In this document: one piece after another, positions 61,929 through 64,000 of the stretch
Position numbering within the stretch: position 1 is the stretch's first letter
Layout of the letters: every line of letters begins with the position of its first letter
Assembly (NCBI GenBank): GCA_024516035.1
Contig: CM044961.1
Location: 16,543,756-16,607,755 of the forward strand
Direction: 5' to 3'
DNA length: 64,000 nt
Source: Bactericera cockerelli
Taxonomy: Eukaryota > Arthropoda > Insecta > Hemiptera > Triozidae
Program-made: the position numbers and the translations under genes
Notes under the pieces: model-generated
Seen by the model: only the letters and a program-made list of their open reading frames with translations
What the model was told of the DNA's origin: nothing
Databases searched by the model: none

Positions 61929-62900
61929 CTAACTTTAAATTCACAGAATATCAAAGAAAACCTCCCCCTCCCATTCATTTAAAAATAGCTACCTGCCAGA
62001 AAAATAGTACAAAAGTGATTCTGTACTTCTTTTACACCTATTATAGAAGTTCTAAAAAGATATGTAACAGGAATGCAGACTTCAATTTATTTCTATCATA
62101 TTCCTGCATTACATAATACTATGCATTGTTATACAAACATATTCTGTACTGCTTTCCCCAATAGAGAAATTAAAAAAAGAAGAAAAAAATGGCTTAATGT
62201 TTCAACAGTAGTCACTGCTCCTTCCACATAACATTACCGTTCTGAACAGCCGAGATCCTTCCTTAAAAAAAACTTCTGTCAATATACCATCTTTATAATG
62301 TCTCATAAAATTTATATCCAACATAAATTTTTATAATAAAACTGTATCTCTCTCACAAATTTATTCGTTTCTTACAAAAGGGACCATAATATGTTTCTGA
62401 GGCAATCTGTACAATAGGTTCTGAGAATTCACTATCCCCATAAGTTATACATATGACATGTATTTATACGTATTATGGTACATAAATATTTTATTATGAT
62501 ATTAATAATAACAAAGGACACTTAACATAAGGTCAACTTACAAAATGGGACGGCCATACATCAGATGGTGCAACGGTTCTCCCAACCCACCGGTATACTG
62601 GAATGTACTAGAAATTCATAAACTTATCATGAATAATTATTGTAAAAATAAAAATAAGCGTTGGTAAAATACTATAGCAGAAAGGCAAAAAAATGACAGT
62701 TCTGAACTACAAAATGTACTCCTATTAGATTACAAATTACTAAAGGAAACATGAAGTGTACAGACGGAGTTAAAATACCTTTCAAAAGTTGGCACTTCAA
62801 TTTTGATTTTGAAAACAAGAAATTCCATGGCGTTTGAAAAAATATTACACCACTCTCGTGATTATCACAAATATGATTGCCTTAACCTAAAAAATATATA

Positions 62901-63492
62901 CAGGGTCTTCATAAAGTCTCACCCAGGCCTAGGTTTCTCGAAAACGACTCAGAATATCAAAAAACGCATAAACCCGTATTCCTTTATATTCAGGGGATTG
63001 ATTTTCAGCTAAAAAGTTTTTGCCTACACGGCCCCAGTCAGGCTGGGCATGGACCAACTTTAAAATCTTAAATAGAATGGTTCGTTTTGTGGCATATTGT
63101 TTTAAAGGTCTTATTGAGAAAAAGTTTATTACAATAAATTTCAGTGTGCTACGACTTACCGTTCTCGAGATACAGGGTCGGACGTCCTGCGTAATATCCA
63201 TATATTTTGACCTATAACTCGTTAACAGTAAATTATGGAGAAAATTTTTCTTGTTAATAATAACTCATTATGACAAGACCTTTCGAACAAGTTATAACTC
63301 GACATACTCTGTTGATGTTAGTTTCTGGTCGGTTTCGTCAGCCAGCCGGACGAACAGTCGAAAAAATTTTAACGAAAAAACAAATCAAATTTTAACTTGT
63401 TCGAAAGTTCTTGCCACAAGGAGTTATTATTAACAAGAAAAATTTTCTCCATAATTTACGGTTAACGAGTTATAGGTCATAATATATGGATA
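62901..63492. mobile_element. Foldback element, CAGGGTCTTC family, copy 3 (interrupted)
   Basis: Same start and left arm as copy 1. The right arm is cut after TATGGAT where a Helitron begins; the remaining right arm would be beyond the window or lost. Confidence 0.8.

Positions 63493-64000
<508 letters not shown>

Larger units (their letters stand above)
57420..62900. other. Repeat-only right flank, no gene recognised
   Basis: Beyond the named repeats (57838, 59662, 59955, 60756, 61510, 61855) the sequence is AT-rich with no coding stretch that resembles a protein family. The promoter of DUF1338 should lie near 57000-57200. Confidence 0.5.

Overview
The window is nuclear DNA of an AT-rich arthropod genome, most likely an insect. 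The genes are split by GT-AG introns, most of the space between exons is transposon and SINE debris, and one gene is a typical insect-type trehalase. A hemipteran is a reasonable guess from the overall texture (many TAGGTACCTAC-like words, many TA-flanked foldback elements), but nothing here proves the order.

Layout: (1) 91-11495, minus strand: nine exons of an unrecognised secreted acidic protein that runs off the left edge; its large intron holds a LINE relic and a 2.8 kb nested foldback element. (2) 15572-23519: a small cluster of three secreted preproprotein genes, A (+), B (+) and D (-), sharing a layout of signal peptide, short propeptide with an R-x-[KR]-[KR]-type convertase site, and a helical C-terminal domain. 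Gene A carries a 42-bp (14-residue) repeat array in its propeptide. Gene D appears to have one 5' exon and three tandem, phase-matched terminal exons, each with its own stop. (3) 24-34.8 kb: about 10 kb with no recognised gene, only LINE, Helitron and SINE remnants. (4) 34914-48961, plus strand: a complete 11-exon soluble trehalase (629 aa). (5) 51038-56996, minus strand, convergent with trehalase: a complete 7-exon DUF1338 (2-oxoadipate dioxygenase/decarboxylase-like) gene of 508 aa with a probable mitochondrial presequence. (6) 57.1-64 kb: repeats only, ending in a third foldback copy broken by a Helitron with a 0.4 kb CA tract.

The trehalase and DUF1338 models both close exactly in frame over all exons, so they are well supported. 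Trehalase releases glucose from the haemolymph sugar; the DUF1338 protein may act on a lysine-catabolism intermediate in mitochondria. No functional link between the two is visible apart from neighbourhood. The secreted cluster A/B/D has no family I recognise and is the best candidate for something undescribed.

Repeats of note: 5S rRNA-derived SINEs (three in consecutive trehalase introns), at least three tRNA-headed SINE families, TA-flanked foldback MITEs, pogo-like MITEs sitting beside splice and polyadenylation signals, a 148-bp tandem array, and two cases where a 5' splice site has been tandemly amplified into its own intron.
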